DNA of 64,000 nt from G963665925 sp050596425 (GTDB lineage Bacteria > Bacillota > Clostridia > Peptostreptococcales > Acidaminobacteraceae), in NCBI RefSeq assembly GCF_050596425.1, contig NZ_CP192292.1, positions 3,224,001-3,288,000 of the forward strand, read 5' to 3'. Below are positions 9,108-16,976 of the stretch, in pieces. The position numbers were made by a program, and so were the translations under genes. How positions within the stretch are numbered: the first letter of the stretch is position 1; each line of letters starts with the position of its first letter. The notes beneath the pieces were generated by a model. That model ran no database searches and had not been told where the DNA came from. It was given only the letters and a program-made list of their open reading frames with translations.

Positions 9108-10496
9108 ATGGTTATAAAGAAGAACTTATTTAAAATACTTATTGTCGATGACGAGGCGGAACATCGAAACATTCTAGAAATGATTTTAACCAGTAACAAC
9201 TACAAGACCGACACTGCCAATTCTGCAAAAGAAGCATTAAAAAAACTCAGCAAGGAAAATTATCATTTGATTCTATCTGATCTTAGAATGCCAGAAATGG
9301 ACGGCTTAGAACTGCTTGATAAAATCAAAGAAGAGTATCCTGACCAAGATGTGATTATTGTTACAGGCTACGGAACGGTAAAAAATGCTGTAGAAGCCAT
9401 GAAACGTGGTGCCTTTTCCTACTTTATTAAGGGGCATGATCCCGATGAGCTTCTTCTTGACATTGAAAAGATCATTCGCCTATCTGACTTAAAGTTCAAA
9501 AGTGATGCCTTAAACGATTCTGTTTCAACAGATTTCTTAATGGATTCCAAAAATCCAAAATTGCAGGATGCCATTCGTATTATTGAATCTGCTGCCAACT
9601 CAAATGCCAATATTCTCCTTCTTGGTGAGTCTGGTGTTGGTAAAGAGGTTTTTGCCAATTACATTCACAAGCTTAGCGAGCGTAAGGAAAACCCTTTTGT
9701 TGCAGTCAATTGTCACGCTTTTTCAGAGTCCCTGCTGGAATCTGAGCTCTTTGGTCATGAAAAAGGGGCATTTACAGGTGCCACCGACAGGCGAATTGGT
9801 CGTTTTGAGTCAGCCCATGAAGGCACACTATTTCTCGATGAAATCGGCGACACCTCTTTAAGCACACAGGCCAAGCTGCTACGAAGTCTGGAGTCAAGAA
9901 AAGTTGAAAGAATTGGTTCAAATGTTTCCATAGATGTGGACTTCAGACTGGTCTCTGCAACAAATCGGGATTTGAGAGCCATGGTTGCAGAACATACATT
10001 TAGGGAGGATTTGTTCTATCGACTTAGTACGATTACCGTTGAACTGCCACCGCTTAGGGAACGTAAGGAAGACATTCCTGCCCTGGTTGACTTCTTTCTG
10101 AGAAAGGCCCAAGTTGACATGAAAAAGAGTATTCAAAGTATTGACGATGCTGTTTGGTCTTTTTTAAAGTCTTATGACTATCCCGGAAATATTCGCGAAT
10201 TGAAAAATATTATTGAGCGATTTGTCGTGCTCGCCAGAGATGGGCGCATCAGTCAACAGGACATTCCAAGTGGTTATGTCAAGGAAGCTCAAGCCAGACA
10301 TGAGAGCTATGAGAAAAATTTTTCTCACACCGTGCCCCTTAGGGAATTTAGAAAAGATGCTGAATCTGCCTATATTCAAAGGGTTCTTGAAGAGAATAAT
10401 TATAATATGACACAGACATCAAAAGCTCTAGGCATCAGCAGACGACAACTTTTTAACAAAATCACAGAGTATGGTTTGAAGAAAGATGATGCATAG
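9108..10496 (+). CDS. NtrC-family sigma-54 response regulator
   Basis: Starting at the ATG at 9108, which has AAGGAGG nine bases upstream, the protein has 462 residues. The receiver domain has the acidic pair DDE and the phospho-acceptor in LSDLRMPEMDG (Asp58). The AAA+ domain has Walker A GESGVGKE and the sigma-54 loop GAFTGA. A Fis helix-turn-helix (SKALGISRRQLF) ends it. A longer reading from 9054 adds residues unrelated to receiver domains and is unlikely. It is partner to the kinase just upstream. The sigma-54 promoter of the following symporter gene, with palindromes overlapping this gene's stop codon, is the obvious target. Confidence 0.93.
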   Translation: MVIKKNLFKILIVDDEAEHRNILEMILTSNNYKTDTANSAKEALKKLSKENYHLILSDLRMPEMDGLELLDKIKEEYPDQDVIIVTGYGTVKNAVEAMKRGAFSYFIKGHDPDELLLDIEKIIRLSDLKFKSDALNDSVSTDFLMDSKNPKLQDAIRIIESAANSNANILLLGESGVGKEVFANYIHKLSERKENPFVAVNCHAFSESLLESELFGHEKGAFTGATDRRIGRFESAHEGTLFLDEIGDTSLSTQAKLLRSLESRKVERIGSNVSIDVDFRLVSATNRDLRAMVAEHTFREDLFYRLSTITVELPPLRERKEDIPALVDFFLRKAQVDMKKSIQSIDDAVWSFLKSYDYPGNIRELKNIIERFVVLARDGRISQQDIPSGYVKEAQARHESYEKNFSHTVPLREFRKDAESAYIQRVLEENNYNMTQTSKALGISRRQLFNKITEYGLKKDDA

Positions 10497-10547
10497 TGAG
10501 AAATTTTATTCTCATTTTCTAAAAATTTCTCATAAATTTTTGATGAG
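10497..10547. promoter_or_regulatory. candidate enhancer (UAS) for the NtrC-type regulator
   Basis: TGAGAA-N6-TTCTCA lies at 10497-10514, and a CTCAT/ATGAG pair lies at 10529-10547. They are 134-184 bases upstream of the sigma-54 promoter at 10681. The palindrome begins directly after the regulator stop codon. Confidence 0.45.
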
Positions 10548-10680
10548 TCATTTTTAACGAGGTCATCCCTTGTGGAGACATCATCAATATATTAATTTTA
10601 TTTTATTTTTACTTTCGTTTTACATGAAAAAACATTGCTTCACTTTTTAAATTTAGTCTTTTACCCATACTCTGTAAAAT

Positions 10681-10696
10681 TGGCATCTACTTTGCA
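10681..10696 (+). promoter_or_regulatory. sigma-54 promoter of the AGCS symporter gene
   Basis: The sequence TGGCATCTACTTTGCA has TGGCA and TTGC with exact -24/-12 spacing. It lies 82 bases before the start codon. The 10548-10680 stretch is otherwise AT-rich without any other feature I can support. Confidence 0.85.
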
Positions 10697-10777
10697 ATAT
10701 ATATTCCTAGAGATGTATGTATGGTACTATGCTAAATTTCTAACGAAGCCTGTATGAAGCAATGAGGGGGAAAATAC

Positions 10778-12235
10778 ATGGCACGACTCGTAGATTTTCT
10801 CAACGCTCTGATTTGGAGCGAATGGTTAATCGCCTTATGTCTTGGAGCCGGTTTTTGGTTCACCATAAGAACTAAATTTTTGCAAGTCCGTCTTTGGAAG
10901 GAAATGATTCATCTCATGTTTCAAGGCAAGGCCTCAGAACAAGGGGTTTCATCCTTCCAAGCACTTGCTATATCCATATCTGGACGTGTCGGCATCGGCA
11001 ATATCGCCGGCGTGGCCTCAGCCATTGCTATAGGTGGGCCTGGAGCTGTCTTTTGGATGTGGGTTATTGCATTTTTAGGCGCCAGCTCTGCCTATGTGGA
11101 GTCTGCCCTCGCCCAAATATATAAAGTGGAACAGGATGGACAATACCGTGGTGGGCCAGCTTATTTTATTGAAAAAGGCATGGGAAACAAAACCTTTGCC
11201 GTGGTCTTCGCCGTAACAACGGTGGTATCCATGGGTCTTTTCATGCCTGGTATTCAAGCCAATTCCATTGCAGCTGGTCTGAACAATGCCTTTGGGATAT
11301 TTCCTGTCATCACCGGCGTCGTTCTTGTATCCCTTCTTGCAGCAATCGTTTTTGGTGGTGTCAAGCGAATCGGCCGAGTGGCAGAGTTCATCGTGCCATT
11401 TATGGCAGCCGCTTACATTTTCACAGCTCTTATAATTATTTTTATGAACATCTCCCGTCTGCCGGAAGTTCTCCGTTTAATTGTAGAGTCAGCATTTGGT
11501 CTTGAACCTGCCTTTAGTGGTATCATTGGCATGGCCATCGCCTGGGGCGTTAAGCGTGGTGTATATTCTAATGAAGCTGGGCAAGGGACAGGCCCCCATG
11601 CCGCTGCTGCAGCCGAGGTCTCCCACCCCGCCAAGCAGGGACTCGTTCAGGCATTTTCCGTCTACATTGATACACTTTTCGTCTGTAGTGCAACTGCATT
11701 CATGATTCTCATAACAGACATGTACAACGTGGAAAATCCCATTGGCGGCTATCTTGTTATAAAAATTGGTGATGTGGATATTGGTCCTGCTTACATTCAA
11801 GGTGCTGTTGAATCAGCCATGCCTGGATTTGGAGCCGCATTTGTTGGCATTGCATTGGTCTTTTTTGCCTTTACAACCCTCATGGCCTATTATTACATCG
11901 CAGAGACAAACATCGCATATCTCAACAGAAGTGGCAAGACGCCATGGTTGCTTACTGCCCTTCGCGTTGTTATGCTGGGAGCAACTTTCCATGGTGCCAT
12001 TAAGACCGCTGATATTGCATGGGGGATGGGTGATGTTGGTGTCGGCCTCATGGCCTGGCTAAATATCATAGCCATACTTCTGCTTCAAAAGCCTGCCCTT
12101 TTAACACTCAAGGACTATGAAGACCAGCTTAAACAGGGACATGACCCTGAGTTTTCCCCTCGCAAGTTGGGCATTAAACATGCCACGTGGTGGGAAAATG
12201 ACAATCGAGATAAGCCCTATACTATAGCAAAATAA
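10778..12235 (+). CDS. AGCS family sodium:alanine/glycine symporter
   Basis: A 485-residue polytopic membrane protein of normal family length. Conserved AGCS features include SISGRVGIGNIAGVASAI near residue 68, a GGPAYFIEKG stretch near 125, and SNEAGQGTGPHAAAAA near 267. It should import alanine, glycine or a related amino acid with sodium. Transcription from a sigma-54 promoter beside a kinase/NtrC pair indicates tight induction by an external signal, plausibly the transported amino acid. A GAGGGGGAAAATAC ribosome site precedes the ATG. It is followed by a large palindrome rather than by an ordinary T-run terminator. Confidence 0.94.
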   Translation: MARLVDFLNALIWSEWLIALCLGAGFWFTIRTKFLQVRLWKEMIHLMFQGKASEQGVSSFQALAISISGRVGIGNIAGVASAIAIGGPGAVFWMWVIAFLGASSAYVESALAQIYKVEQDGQYRGGPAYFIEKGMGNKTFAVVFAVTTVVSMGLFMPGIQANSIAAGLNNAFGIFPVITGVVLVSLLAAIVFGGVKRIGRVAEFIVPFMAAAYIFTALIIIFMNISRLPEVLRLIVESAFGLEPAFSGIIGMAIAWGVKRGVYSNEAGQGTGPHAAAAAEVSHPAKQGLVQAFSVYIDTLFVCSATAFMILITDMYNVENPIGGYLVIKIGDVDIGPAYIQGAVESAMPGFGAAFVGIALVFFAFTTLMAYYYIAETNIAYLNRSGKTPWLLTALRVVMLGATFHGAIKTADIAWGMGDVGVGLMAWLNIIAILLLQKPALLTLKDYEDQLKQGHDPEFSPRKLGIKHATWWENDNRDKPYTIAK

Positions 12236-12260
12236 GATATTTCATTACATTTTATTAATT

Positions 12261-12377
12261 GAGCGACTTGCAAAATATCATTCAATCCCCCTTGCTATAC
12301 CATATATAGAGATTTAATAATCAAAAAATCTATATATGGTATAGTAAGGGTATATATCTGTAATTTTGCAAGCGCCT
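12261..12377. repeat. large nested palindrome (two-tier hairpin) between symporter and asparaginase genes
   Basis: The outer arms CTTGCAAAAT (12267-12276) and ATTTTGCAAG (12363-12372) extend with GCG/CGC. They enclose a perfect 16-base inner stem (CTATACCATATATAGA with its complement at 12329-12344), flanked by CCCTT/AAGGG. No T run follows, so it is not a typical terminator. It resembles a small non-autonomous hairpin element or an mRNA-stabilising structure. I see no second copy in the window. Confidence 0.7.
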
Positions 12378-12483
12378 GAAGTAAGTCAATGACAATAACG
12401 TCACTTTTATTTGTAAAACATAGCGTTATAATTAGAGTATAATTATTGCGCTTCACAGAATCATATACTAAGGGGAAAAGTTC

Positions 12484-13497
12484 ATGGAAAAGAGAATTCT
12501 TATTATTGCAACTGGTGGCACAATCGCCTGTGCCGATGATGGAAAAGGATTAACACCACAATACAACGTCGAAGAACTGCTGTCCTTTGTTCCAAGAGCA
12601 CGTAAGCTCTGTGACATCGATGGTAAGATGATCATGAACATAGACTCAAGCAATATGACACCCAACTGCTGGGTTAAAATTGCAAAGGCCATTCACGACG
12701 CATATGATGATTATGATGGCTTTGTTGTTACCCATGGTACGGACACAATGGCCTACACATCATCTGCACTTACTTATATGCTGGAGGGACTAAATAAACC
12801 GGTTATTATAACTGGATCACAATACCCTATTGCGCAAGAGCACACTGACGCCGTTCACAATTTGAATGATGCCATACATTTTGCCGTAGAAGACCTAGCC
12901 GGTGTTTTCGTCGTATTTGATGGCAAGCTCATATCCGGTCCAAGAGCTATGAAAGTTAAAACAAGAAGTTATGATGCTTTTGAGAGTGTGAACTTTCCTT
13001 ATATTGCAGAAATAAAACATGACAGAATTCAGTACAAGCGTTTTGTATTCTCAAGATTCAAACCAAAGGGAACAGAACTGGTCTTCCATCCAGAGGTGGA
13101 TAGTTCGCTCATCGTTATTAAGCTCTTCCCAGGAATAGATCCTAAAATATTTAACTATATTAAGGAGAACTACCGCGGGGTCATTATTGAGAGTTTTGGC
13201 ATTGGCGGAGTGCCTTTTGAAAATGTCGATATCGCCAGTGAAGTCGCTAACATGATTCGCTCAGGCATGTGTGTTATGATGACAACCCAGTGCCTTGAAG
13301 AAGGCGTGAATTTTGACATATACGAAGTGGGCAAAAAAATTCCTAAGGATGGCATAATTTATGCCAATGACTTAAACACAGAAGCCTCTGTCGCAAAACT
13401 TATGTGCGCTATGGGCCGATGCGAAGCCGTTACAGATGTAAAAGCGCTCGTTGAAAAGCAGATTCAGTTCGATATGCATCAAGAAGAATACTTCTAA
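12484..13497 (+). CDS. ansA: type I (cytoplasmic) L-asparaginase
   Basis: A 337-residue asparaginase that hydrolyses asparagine to aspartate and ammonia. It shows the first catalytic threonine motif ATGGTIA near residue 9 and the second, HGTDTMA, near residue 85. There is no signal peptide, which fits the cytoplasmic low-affinity type. The ATG follows an AAGGGGAAAAG ribosome site. The 12378-12483 stretch holds two TATAAT-like -10 boxes near 12427 and 12438, so the gene probably has its own promoter. Its place behind an amino acid symporter fits amino acid catabolism. It ends at a bidirectional terminator. Confidence 0.94.
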   Translation: MEKRILIIATGGTIACADDGKGLTPQYNVEELLSFVPRARKLCDIDGKMIMNIDSSNMTPNCWVKIAKAIHDAYDDYDGFVVTHGTDTMAYTSSALTYMLEGLNKPVIITGSQYPIAQEHTDAVHNLNDAIHFAVEDLAGVFVVFDGKLISGPRAMKVKTRSYDAFESVNFPYIAEIKHDRIQYKRFVFSRFKPKGTELVFHPEVDSSLIVIKLFPGIDPKIFNYIKENYRGVIIESFGIGGVPFENVDIASEVANMIRSGMCVMMTTQCLEEGVNFDIYEVGKKIPKDGIIYANDLNTEASVAKLMCAMGRCEAVTDVKALVEKQIQFDMHQEEYF

Positions 13498-13520
13498 TAT
13501 ACGCACCACAGAATATAACA

Positions 13521-13567
13521 AAACCCACAAGCGGATTTTCTTTATAGGAATCCACTTGTGGGTTTAA
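13521..13567. terminator. bidirectional terminator between asparaginase and MFS genes
   Basis: AAACCCACAAGCGGATT pairs with the complementary arm ending in GTGGGTTT, with one mismatch. It lies between convergent genes and has A/T runs on both sides. Confidence 0.8.
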
Positions 13568-13572
13568 TAATT

Positions 13573-14832
13573 TTATGAAACTTTTTCCCTGTCATTCATA
13601 AGCCTAACCCTTTTGATATGTTTGCTTCTAAAGATAAAGGCTATGCCACCAAATAGTCTAAAAATAGCTGTCATATATAGGGCGAAAATAATACCCTTCC
13701 CCTGCATAAAAGCATGCCCCACCATTGGAGCTATGGCCAGACTCAGGTTAATAAATGTGTTATAAAACCCCATGTAAACAGTTCGCTCTTTAGAAGGTAA
13801 AACCTCAAGCAGTCCACTTAAAAGCACTGTTAGGGTGCCTGATGTGAATATGCCCGTGGCCACAGCCACAATTGACATAACAATAAGATTCTTTGAGACA
13901 ATATATAGAAGCGGTGTTAATGCCATACCCATAGTACAAATTGCTGTAACAGCTGGGTTTCCAAGTTTTTCGATATAGCCTGGCCAAACCTTATGGCCTA
14001 TAATCATGGTTAAAAATGAGCCCATATTAATTATGGCCAACCAAATTTCATTGGCGCCCAGTACCTTAATCATATAAATGGAAAAGAGGGGCCACCCCAT
14101 TTGCCAACCAAAATGAAAAATTAAAGAACAAACCATAAAGAGCTTGAAGTCTTTGTTTGCAGGTATGGATTTTAGTGTGGTCTTCCAATGAATTCCCCTG
14201 CTCTGGCTAAGTGTTCTCAATTTGAACTTCTCAAATATTATAATTTCACCCACACCAAAAATAAAACTCAACACAAAGAAAATCTGATAAATGAATATGC
14301 GTTCCGATTCATTTCCTGGCAACTCTGATAAAATATATCCAGTGAGAAGTGTCACAACCATAACAGCATATACGCCATACTGGTTGCCCTTTCCAATAGC
14401 AAGGGCCCTGTTGCCTTCATTGAACACATCCCCCACAAAACTTTGAAAACCTGACAAATACACGGCTAAAGGCACACTCATCAGGGCCGACAAAATAACA
14501 AATCCCATGGGTTGATAAGCTTTTGGCATCATGGGAACGGTTGCGAAAAGAAGTATTATGACACGACTTATGAGTATTGTCATTTGAATGGCTCTTTTTT
14601 TACAGGCCTGCTGACTCAACCAGACTGTTCCGATAAAAACAGTTAGAAACATCATAAAACCAGGCAATGCATTGTATAAAGAAATATGAAAAGCACTGCC
14701 CCCTATCCGCTCAAGAAACTTAACAGCATAAGGCTTGTACATCTGTTCCATAACTTTAAAGAGCACACTGTATATAACAAATATTTTTAAATTGTGTTGA
14801 AAAACTCTATCTCTCTCACCCATAGATTCCAC
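13573..14832 (-). CDS. MFS transporter
   Basis: A 419-residue membrane protein with about twelve hydrophobic helices in the two-bundle layout of the major facilitator family. A soluble loop near the middle separates the bundles (about residues 190-215). No substrate-specific motif is recognisable. The long reading starts at GTG 14832; an ATG three codons in (14823) is equally possible, and neither has a strong ribosome site. It stands alone between a terminator and a transposase-like gene. A drug or metabolite exporter is most likely, but this is not shown. Confidence 0.85.
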   Translation of the reverse strand: MESMGERDRVFQHNLKIFVIYSVLFKVMEQMYKPYAVKFLERIGGSAFHISLYNALPGFMMFLTVFIGTVWLSQQACKKRAIQMTILISRVIILLFATVPMMPKAYQPMGFVILSALMSVPLAVYLSGFQSFVGDVFNEGNRALAIGKGNQYGVYAVMVVTLLTGYILSELPGNESERIFIYQIFFVLSFIFGVGEIIIFEKFKLRTLSQSRGIHWKTTLKSIPANKDFKLFMVCSLIFHFGWQMGWPLFSIYMIKVLGANEIWLAIINMGSFLTMIIGHKVWPGYIEKLGNPAVTAICTMGMALTPLLYIVSKNLIVMSIVAVATGIFTSGTLTVLLSGLLEVLPSKERTVYMGFYNTFINLSLAIAPMVGHAFMQGKGIIFALYMTAIFRLFGGIAFIFRSKHIKRVRLMNDREKVS

Positions 14833-14937
14833 ACTTTCTATACCTATAATATTTAGGTTCCCTAATCAATATACAACCATTTTGATGAATGTTCAACTAA
14901 TATAAAAAAATGAACTTGTAAACATTTTGAAAACCTT

Positions 14938-14952
14938 AGGGACGGAACTTGA
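14938..14952 (+). repeat. left inverted repeat flanking the transposase-like gene
   Basis: AGGGACGGAACTTGA matches the reverse complement of 15793-15807 at 14 of 15 bases. The two copies bracket the transposase-like gene. Confidence 0.7.
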
Positions 14953-15008
14953 CTTTTTAATTTTCCAGGTGTATCATGAAATCACAAACACATGAGAGGC
15001 GTGATGTG

Positions 15009-15755
15009 ATGGCTAGAAAAGCACGTGAGAAGAATACTTTTGGAACTTACCTTATACAACAAAGTGGCGGCGGTTGCCGGAAACTTTTTATGGATTCCAA
15101 GGATAGGGAAAAATTTCTATCTATTGTGAAAAAAGCAAAGAAAAAATTTAATTTTCGACTATACGCATACTGTTTGCAAGATGATGATGCCTATCAACTG
15201 ATTATTCATGACAATGGTAGTGATATTTCAAAAATTATGAAGAGCATTAATATCTCTTATGGCATGTATGCCGTGTGCGAGGGAAAACTCTTTAAGGACA
15301 GATACAAAAGCTCTCTAATCACCGATTTTCCCAGTCTGTTTCACTCTATTCAATGTGTTCAAGTGCCAGACTTTAAATCTCCATCCACCTTTGATGATTT
15401 AATCGATATGGATGATTTACTTCACTTGGTTAACGATGACATAGACACTGCAAAACATATCATCAAGAGCTATTTTGATGGAGACACAGAAACGACTCTA
15501 TGTGATAGCAGCAAAACGTTTTGCAAAGATGATCCCAATTGTCTAACATGTGAGATTGATGCAAAGAATAAACTGCTTGAAATTGCCCAAAAAAAAGGCA
15601 TGTCACAAGCAGAGATTTTTAAGGATAAGAAATTAAGGAACCAACTTATAAGACAATTTAGAAGAGAATCCACACTTTCACTTAAAGCTTTGGGTGCCTT
15701 GTTCGGTGGTCTGTCAGAATCATCAGTGTGTAAAATACTTAATCAAGAAGAATAA
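15009..15755 (+). CDS. REP-associated transposase (Y1/RAYT) relative with lost catalytic residues
   Basis: Starting at the ATG at 15009 (ribosome site GAGAGGCG), the 248-residue protein begins MARKAREKNTFGTY, the usual start of RAYT proteins. An upstream ATG at 14976 would add 11 residues. It aligns by eye with Y1 transposases through RLYAYCL and FKDRYKS. The histidine pair normally in NHVH reads DDAY here, and the catalytic Tyr position (YIHLNP) reads CVQVPD. The HUH nuclease chemistry should therefore be gone. A cysteine group C-x6-C-x5-C-x2-C lies around residues 164-180 and could bind a metal. The C-terminus (about 190-248) looks like a helix-turn-helix (LSLKALGALFGGLSESSVCK). The open frame is intact and flanked by inverted repeats, suggesting a retained DNA-binding role. 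That role is inference. Confidence 0.75.
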   Translation: MARKAREKNTFGTYLIQQSGGGCRKLFMDSKDREKFLSIVKKAKKKFNFRLYAYCLQDDDAYQLIIHDNGSDISKIMKSINISYGMYAVCEGKLFKDRYKSSLITDFPSLFHSIQCVQVPDFKSPSTFDDLIDMDDLLHLVNDDIDTAKHIIKSYFDGDTETTLCDSSKTFCKDDPNCLTCEIDAKNKLLEIAQKKGMSQAEIFKDKKLRNQLIRQFRRESTLSLKALGALFGGLSESSVCKILNQEE

Positions 15756-15782
15756 GCCCCTCTTTGAAGGGGGCCTTTTTTT
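15755..15782 (+). terminator. Rho-independent terminator
   Basis: GCCCCT...AGGGGGC stem followed by seven to eight Ts, directly after the transposase-like gene. Confidence 0.88.
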
Positions 15783-15792
15783 CAAAACAAAT

Positions 15793-15807
15793 TCAAGTTT
15801 CGTCCCT
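15793..15807 (-). repeat. right inverted repeat flanking the transposase-like gene
   Basis: TCAAGTTTCGTCCCT is the inverted partner of 14938-14952 with one mismatch. The two copies define an element of about 870 bases. I find no clear target-site duplication. Confidence 0.7.
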
Positions 15808-15812
15808 CGTTC

Positions 15813-15896
15813 TGCGACCCAAAAGATAAAGTTAATTTTCCTACGAAACTTAGACTTGTCAAACCTCAAGTCAAGTTTCTAAAGATCTGGGTCGCA
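15813..15896. repeat. REP-like nested palindrome next to the transposase-like gene
   Basis: The outer arms TGCGACCCA (15813-15821) and TGGGTCGCA (15888-15896) are perfect complements. The inner arms at 15845-15858 and 15867-15879 pair with one bulged base. The inner arms repeat the GAAACTTGA core of the flanking inverted repeats. It is the kind of hairpin that RAYT proteins act on. It could also be a structured leader of the following reductase gene. Nothing clear beyond a ribosome site is seen in 15897-15986. Confidence 0.6.
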
Positions 15897-15986
15897 TCGG
15901 TTTAAGCCTTCAAGATTGGGCATAGGGAAAATACAATTCGTATACAAGCGGAAAAGTCATAGACTTTCATTTTATGAGGTGATAAT

Positions 15987-16964
15987 ATGTTTGATTTAAA
16001 TCTTTCCAGTGAATTTACAAGCAACAACAACAATAAAGTAAACAGTAAAACATTATACGATGTTCTTGTTATAGGCGGTGGACCTGCAGGGTTAAATGCC
16101 GCTCTCTACGCCAAGCGAAAAGGCATGGAAACAGCTATAATAGCAGAACGTGTTGGTGGACAAGTCCTTGATACTTCATCTGTAGAAAACTATCTTGGCA
16201 CAGTAGAAGTTAGTGGTCAAGGTCTTATGGAAAAATTCAAAGAACACGTGGACCACTTGAAGATCCCAATTAAACGTGATGCCAAAGTCGAAAAAGTTGA
16301 AGATGGACAAATCAAGAAAATACACCTAAGTGGCGGTGAAATTATACGTGCCAAGTCACTTATCGTGGCCACTGGCAGTCGGCCTCGAAGACTTGGTGTT
16401 CCTGGAGAAGACGAATTCAGTGGCAAGGGCGTGGCCTACTGCGCAATTTGTGATGGCCCATTCTTTACAGATTTGAAAGTGGCTGTTGCAGGGGGTGGAA
16501 ACTCTGCCGTTGAAGCCGCCATTGATTTGTCGAAAATTGCCAGCGAAGTGGTGCTTGTTCACAGAAGCGACTTCAGGGCGGACCAAATATTAATTGACCG
16601 TCTGAACGCCATCGAGAATGTTACAGTCCTACTCCAAACGCAAATTCTAGAAGTTAAGGGACAATCGCTTTTGACCCACCTTCATGTGCTCGACAAGGAA
16701 GCAAACGCGGAAAGAGACATTGATGTCAATGGTCTTTTTGTAGAAATCGGTTATTTGCCAAATTCAAAGATCTTTGAGGGGCTACTTGATATGACACCTT
16801 CAGGTGAAATTATAGTAAATGATAGGACCGAGACGAATGTCCCTGGTATATATGCAGCCGGTGATGTTGCCACTGTGCCTTATAAGCAGATCATTATAGC
16901 TGCCAGCGAAGGGGCAAAAGCTGCCCTAACTGCAAATGACTATGTTAACAAGCTCAATGTATAA
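15987..16964 (+). CDS. thioredoxin reductase family FAD/NAD(P)H disulfide reductase
   Basis: A 325-residue protein with a short extra N-terminal tail of about 25 residues. The FAD-binding GGGPAGLNAAL lies near residue 32. The redox-active CAIC is at about 152-155. The NAD(P)H site GGGNSAVEAA lies near 173, and the second FAD motif TNVPGIYAAGDV near 292. It passes electrons from NAD(P)H to a disulfide partner. The partner is very probably the two-domain thioredoxin-fold protein encoded 12 bases downstream. Together they resemble AhpF, with its N-terminal domain supplied as a separate chain. The ATG follows a GAGGTGAT ribosome site. Confidence 0.92.
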   Translation: MFDLNLSSEFTSNNNNKVNSKTLYDVLVIGGGPAGLNAALYAKRKGMETAIIAERVGGQVLDTSSVENYLGTVEVSGQGLMEKFKEHVDHLKIPIKRDAKVEKVEDGQIKKIHLSGGEIIRAKSLIVATGSRPRRLGVPGEDEFSGKGVAYCAICDGPFFTDLKVAVAGGGNSAVEAAIDLSKIASEVVLVHRSDFRADQILIDRLNAIENVTVLLQTQILEVKGQSLLTHLHVLDKEANAERDIDVNGLFVEIGYLPNSKIFEGLLDMTPSGEIIVNDRTETNVPGIYAAGDVATVPYKQIIIAASEGAKAALTANDYVNKLNV

Positions 16965-16976
16965 AGGAGGATATAT

